Assembly: GCA_046727855.1 (NCBI GenBank)
Contig: JBKPDL010000014.1
Location: 1 to 15,297 of the forward strand
Origin: DASPWV01 sp046727855
Lineage (GTDB): Bacteria; Acidobacteriota; Vicinamibacteria; Vicinamibacterales; UBA2999
Reading direction: 5' to 3'
Length of the DNA stretch: 15,297 nt
Part shown: positions 13,225 to 15,297 of the stretch, one piece after another
How the letters are laid out: each line of letters opens with the position of its first letter
How positions within the stretch are numbered: the stretch's first letter is position 1
The notes under the pieces: model-generated
The model's input: only the letters and a program-made list of their open reading frames with translations
What the model was told of the DNA's origin: nothing
Database searches by the model: none
Translations under genes and position numbers: made by a program

Positions 13225-14499
13225 ATTCAGTGCTTTTCTCCCAATATCCCGACGATAGTGCATGCCCTCGAAGTGGACGCGCGAGACAGCCTCATAAGCC
13301 CGGCCGATCGCCGTTTCGAAGCTCGACCCTCGTCCGACAATCGTCATCACGCGACCGCCCGCCGTGACGAGCGCGCTCTCGTGCTCCTTCACTCCAGCGT
13401 AGAACACCAACGCCTCCGAGCACTCCGATGCGACGCGGTCGAGACCTTCGATGCGCTGACCGGTTCCGAGTTCGCCCGGGTATCCTTTTGCCGCCAGCAC
13501 AACGCCGACGTGGGCGAGATCGAGCATTCGTACTCGCCCAGAACGCAGCGTGCCGTTCGCAGTCGCCCATAGCAGGGGCGTCAGCGGCTCCTCGATCATC
13601 GGCAACAGCACCTGCGCCTCGGGATCGCCGAAGCGCACGTTGAACTCGATGACCTTCGGGCCGTCGGCGGTGAGCATCAAGCCGCAGTAGAGAACTCCAC
13701 GATACGGCGACCCCTCCTTGATCAGCCCCGTTAACACCGGCTGGACAATCTCGTCTACGATGCGGCGCTGCAACTCCTCGTTTACCAGGGGGCTTGGCGC
13801 AAACGCTCCCATGCCGCCCGTGTTGGGTCCGCGGTCGCCGTCAAAAACCCGCTTGTGATCCTGGGCCGCGACGAGCGGTACCGCGTGCTCGCCGTCAGCC
13901 ATCACGAAGAACGAAACCTCTGGACCCTCGAGCCGCTCCTCGAGCACTACCCTGGCGCCGGCCTCGCCGAACGCACGGTCAACCATCGCGCTGCGCACCG
14001 CCGCTTCCGCGGCCGCGCGCGTCTCTGCAACGACCACTCCTTTGCCTGCGGCAAGCCCATCCGCTTTCACGACCAGCGCCTCGCCAAATTCGCCACCGCG
14101 GATCGTCTTTAGCGCGTCGTCCGCATCGCCGCAGATACGGTATCTGGCGGTGGGCACGCGATGACGCTGCATGAAGTCCTTCGCGAACGCCTTACTTGTT
14201 TCGAGTTGTGCGGCCAATCGGCGCGGACCGAAAATTGGGCGCCCACGTGCGCTGAAAAGATCGGCAATCCCCTTTGCGAGCGGCGCTTCGGGACCAACGA
14301 CCGTCAGGTCAATCCGGCGCTGTTCGGCAAGCGCGAAGAGCGCTTCGGGATCGCGTGGATCGACCGGAACACAGGGAAACTGGCGCGCGATTCCCGCGTT
14401 GCCAGGTGCGCAGGTGACTTGGGTCACGCCAGGGTCAGAGGAAAGCTTGAAGCAGAGGGCGTGCTCGCGCGCGCCACCTCCCACGACCAGGATTCGCAT
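13210..14499 (-). CDS. purD: Phosphoribosylamine-glycine ligase (GAR synthetase) PurD
   Basis: PurD joins phosphoribosylamine, the PurF product, to glycine with ATP, giving the GAR used by PurN. The 429-residue product shows the family marks: VVGGGAREHAL at 5-15, PGNAGI at 32-37, VVGPEAPLAKGI at 67-78, the ATP-grasp loop VVKADGLAAGKGV at 143-155, PNTGGMGAFAP at 225-235, and EFNVRFGDPEAQVLLP at 285-300. The start is the ATG at 14499; the Shine-Dalgarno is weak. The last few residues (NVETS) extend past the usual end and are encoded by sequence belonging to the hairpin and repeat block after the gene. It is on the same strand as the main purine operon but separated from it by mtaB and the opposite-strand rlmN, so it must be expressed separately, probably together with mtaB. 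Confidence 0.97.
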   Translation of the reverse strand: MRILVVGGGAREHALCFKLSSDPGVTQVTCAPGNAGIARQFPCVPVDPRDPEALFALAEQRRIDLTVVGPEAPLAKGIADLFSARGRPIFGPRRLAAQLETSKAFAKDFMQRHRVPTARYRICGDADDALKTIRGGEFGEALVVKADGLAAGKGVVVAETRAAAEAAVRSAMVDRAFGEAGARVVLEERLEGPEVSFFVMADGEHAVPLVAAQDHKRVFDGDRGPNTGGMGAFAPSPLVNEELQRRIVDEIVQPVLTGLIKEGSPYRGVLYCGLMLTADGPKVIEFNVRFGDPEAQVLLPMIEEPLTPLLWATANGTLRSGRVRMLDLAHVGVVLAAKGYPGELGTGQRIEGLDRVASECSEALVFYAGVKEHESALVTAGGRVMTIVGRGSSFETAIGRAYEAVSRVHFEGMHYRRDIGRKALNVETS

Positions 14500-14589
14500 G
14501 TAAGAGACTGATAATGAAGAATTTAGGGATGTCTCTCGAAAGGCGAAAGTGTGTGATAGCCTAACATATTCGGCAATCGCTCGCGCGTG

Positions 14590-14643
14590 GTGCCTAGAGT
14601 GCCTGCGGTGTCTGGAGTGCCTAGGGTGCTTTGAGTGTTTCGT
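14590..14643 (+). repeat. Six tandem copies of a degenerate 9-bp repeat upstream of rpsU
   Basis: Units start at 14590, 14599, 14608, 14617, 14626 and 14635, each 9 bp: GTGCCTAGA, GTGCCTGCG, GTGTCTGGA, GTGCCTAGG, GTGCTTTGA, GTGTTTCGT. The consensus is about GTGCCTAGA; the first four are best conserved and the array decays toward the gene. It ends 45 bp before the rpsU start. It could be a slippage-born minisatellite or a multiple-site binding array. Confidence 0.75.
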
Positions 14644-14674
14644 GTGCGCGTCCGCTCAAGAAATCCAATAGAGA

Positions 14675-14683
14675 GGGGGTGAT
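14675..14683 (+). promoter_or_regulatory. Extended ribosome binding site of rpsU
   Basis: GGGGGTGAT matches the full 9-nt complement of the 16S rRNA 3' end (GGAGGTGAT) at eight positions and lies 5 nt before the GTG start at 14689. It is the strongest such site in the window and decides the rpsU start against an out-of-frame ATG at 14682. Confidence 0.7.
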
Positions 14684-14688
14684 GACCG

Positions 14689-14886
14689 GTGGCCGAGGTG
14701 AAAGTGCAGGAGGGCGAATCAATCGAAAGCGCGCTCCGGCGATTCAAGCGCAAGGTTCAGCAGGAAGACATCATCAAGGACATCAAGAAACACTCCTTCT
14801 ATCTGAAGCCGGGCGACAAGAGACGCGCCAAACAGGCGCTGGCCCGTAAACGCAACCGCAAGAAGATGCGACGCGAAGCAGAGTAG
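14689..14886 (+). CDS. rpsU: Small ribosomal subunit protein bS21
   Basis: S21 binds the platform of the 30S subunit near the 3' end of 16S rRNA and helps select start sites on mRNA. The 65-residue product is the normal size. It opens MAEVKVQEGESIESALRRFK, which includes the family pattern of an acidic, residue-conserved start followed by a basic helix (RRFKRKV). It ends in a lysine/arginine-rich tail (KRRAKQALARKRNRKKMRRE), as expected for an RNA-binding ribosomal protein. The start is GTG at 14689, fixed by the strong ribosome binding site just upstream. It lies 16 nt before a STAS-domain gene on the same strand and is divergent from purD. In other bacteria rpsU often precedes dnaG or a GatB/YqeY-like gene; neither is present here. 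Confidence 0.95.
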   Translation: MAEVKVQEGESIESALRRFKRKVQQEDIIKDIKKHSFYLKPGDKRRAKQALARKRNRKKMRREAE

Positions 14887-14902
14887 AGATAGGATACCCC
14901 GC

Positions 14903-15241
14903 ATGGATATTGTGGAACGGACGGTGAGCGACGTCACCGTGCTCGATTTGAAGGGAAAGATGACCCTTGGCGAAGGCGACGAGCTGCTGAAGGACAAGAT
15001 CAATTCACTGCTATCAGGTGGAAAGAAGAAGCTCGTTCTGAACCTCGAAGGGGTTCCGTATATCGATTCGGCCGGACTGGGCGAGATTGTCCGCACGTTT
15101 ACGACGGTGAGCCGTCAGGGTGGCAAATTGAAGCTGCTCAATCTGACCAAGCGCATCGAGGACTTGCTGTCGATCACTAAACTGCTGACGGTCTTCGAGA
15201 CGTTCGACTCGGAGGCGGACGCTATCAAGAGCTTCTCCTAA
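14903..15241 (+). CDS. STAS-domain anti-sigma factor antagonist
   Basis: This 112-residue protein is a single STAS domain, the fold of SpoIIAA/RsbV-type antagonists. Such proteins release a sigma factor by binding its anti-sigma kinase and are switched off by phosphorylation of one serine. The order of elements fits: VTVLDLKGKMTLGEGDELL, KKLVLNLEGVPYIDSAGLGE with the phosphorylatable Ser56 in DSAGLG, then GGKLKLLNLTKRIEDLLSIT and LLTVFETFDSEADAIKSF. There is no transmembrane part or additional domain. The ATG at 14903 has a modest AGGAT site upstream and lies 16 nt after rpsU, so the two are likely co-transcribed. No anti-sigma kinase, phosphatase or sigma factor gene is visible in the window, so the partner is unknown; the next gene to the right may tell. 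Confidence 0.92.
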   Translation: MDIVERTVSDVTVLDLKGKMTLGEGDELLKDKINSLLSGGKKKLVLNLEGVPYIDSAGLGEIVRTFTTVSRQGGKLKLLNLTKRIEDLLSITKLLTVFETFDSEADAIKSFS

Positions 15242-15243
15242 GG

Positions 15244-15297
15244 ATGGAGAGGCCGGTCACCGCGGGCCCCACGCGCGGCGACGGCGCGTGGGCAAAC
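15244..15297 (+). CDS. Possible start of a further gene running off the right edge
   Basis: An ATG at 15244, 2 nt after the STAS stop, opens a frame that stays open for 18 codons to the end of the window (MERPVTAGPTRGDGAWAN). AAGGA lies almost touching the ATG, too close for a normal ribosome binding site, and the text is too short to recognise. The same bases form a strong hairpin, so this may equally be an untranslated 3' region. Confidence 0.2.
   Translation, partial: MERPVTAGPTRGDGAWAN
15268..15292 (+). terminator. GC-rich hairpin after the STAS gene, possible terminator
   Basis: Nine-bp arms CCCACGCGC (15268-15276) and GCGCGTGGG (15284-15292) pair exactly around a 7-nt loop, 26 bp after the STAS stop. 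The visible downstream bases (CAAAC) are not T-rich and the window ends there, so a terminator role is open; chance pairing in GC-rich coding sequence is possible. Confidence 0.3.

Larger units (their letters stand above)
14500..14688. other. Divergent spacer between purD and rpsU
   Basis: These 189 bp must carry the promoters of purD (leftward) and rpsU (rightward). I could not find a -35/-10 pair with good spacing in either direction. The visible structure is the 9-bp tandem repeat at 14590-14643 and the strong rpsU ribosome binding site at 14675-14683. No RNA gene or protein-coding frame is convincing. Confidence 0.5.

Noticed and set aside
14523..14753. Minus-strand 76-codon frame in the purD-rpsU spacer with repeating TLGT segments
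   Set aside because: The repeating peptide simply reflects the 9-bp DNA tandem array, and the frame starts inside rpsU on the opposite strand.

Overview
The window is a GC-rich bacterial chromosome segment, almost wholly coding and mostly housekeeping. Gene content and style suggest an Acidobacteriota genome, perhaps class Vicinamibacteria: a three-subunit PurS/PurQ/PurL FGAM synthase, a Fe-S type PurF, an M16 peptidase at the head of a purine cluster, and short-period tandem repeats in the spacers. That placement is inference from recalled gene order, not a measured result.

Positions 2-738 (+) hold the 3' end of a gene entering from the left. Its reading frame breaks near 319-355. It converges on a nine-gene operon on the minus strand, read from 10741 down to 756: M16 peptidase, purB, purS, purQ, purL, purF, an exported HEAT-repeat protein, purM, purN. 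Junctions are extremely tight: four consecutive ATGA overlaps, one TGATG, and overlaps of 50 and 8 nt. The only gap is 32 nt before purF, which has its own good ribosome binding site. The operon supplies AIR and FGAM chemistry (PurF, PurN, PurS/Q/L, PurM) and the adenylosuccinate/SAICAR lyase (PurB). purC, purE/K and purH are not in the window.

A short divergent region (10742-10815) separates the operon from rlmN (+). It contains an 8-bp-stem hairpin, a TTTAAT -10-like hexamer toward pur, and a perfect 7-1-7 palindrome that runs into the rlmN start codon. rlmN meets mtaB (-) tail to tail with interlocked stop codons. Upstream of mtaB and on the same strand lies purD, which supplies the GAR for PurN and so completes the early pathway, although it sits outside the main operon. 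The purD-mtaB spacer holds 8-bp tandem units and a hairpin across the purD stop.

At the right end, a 188-bp spacer with a 9-bp tandem repeat precedes rpsU (ribosomal protein S21) and a STAS anti-sigma-factor antagonist, both on the plus strand. A possible further gene starts at the edge.

I see no CRISPR array, tRNA, rRNA, IS element or phage gene, and no evident novel defence or biosynthetic system. The least explained items are the HEAT protein inside the purine operon, the palindrome at the divergent promoter, and the intergenic tandem repeats.
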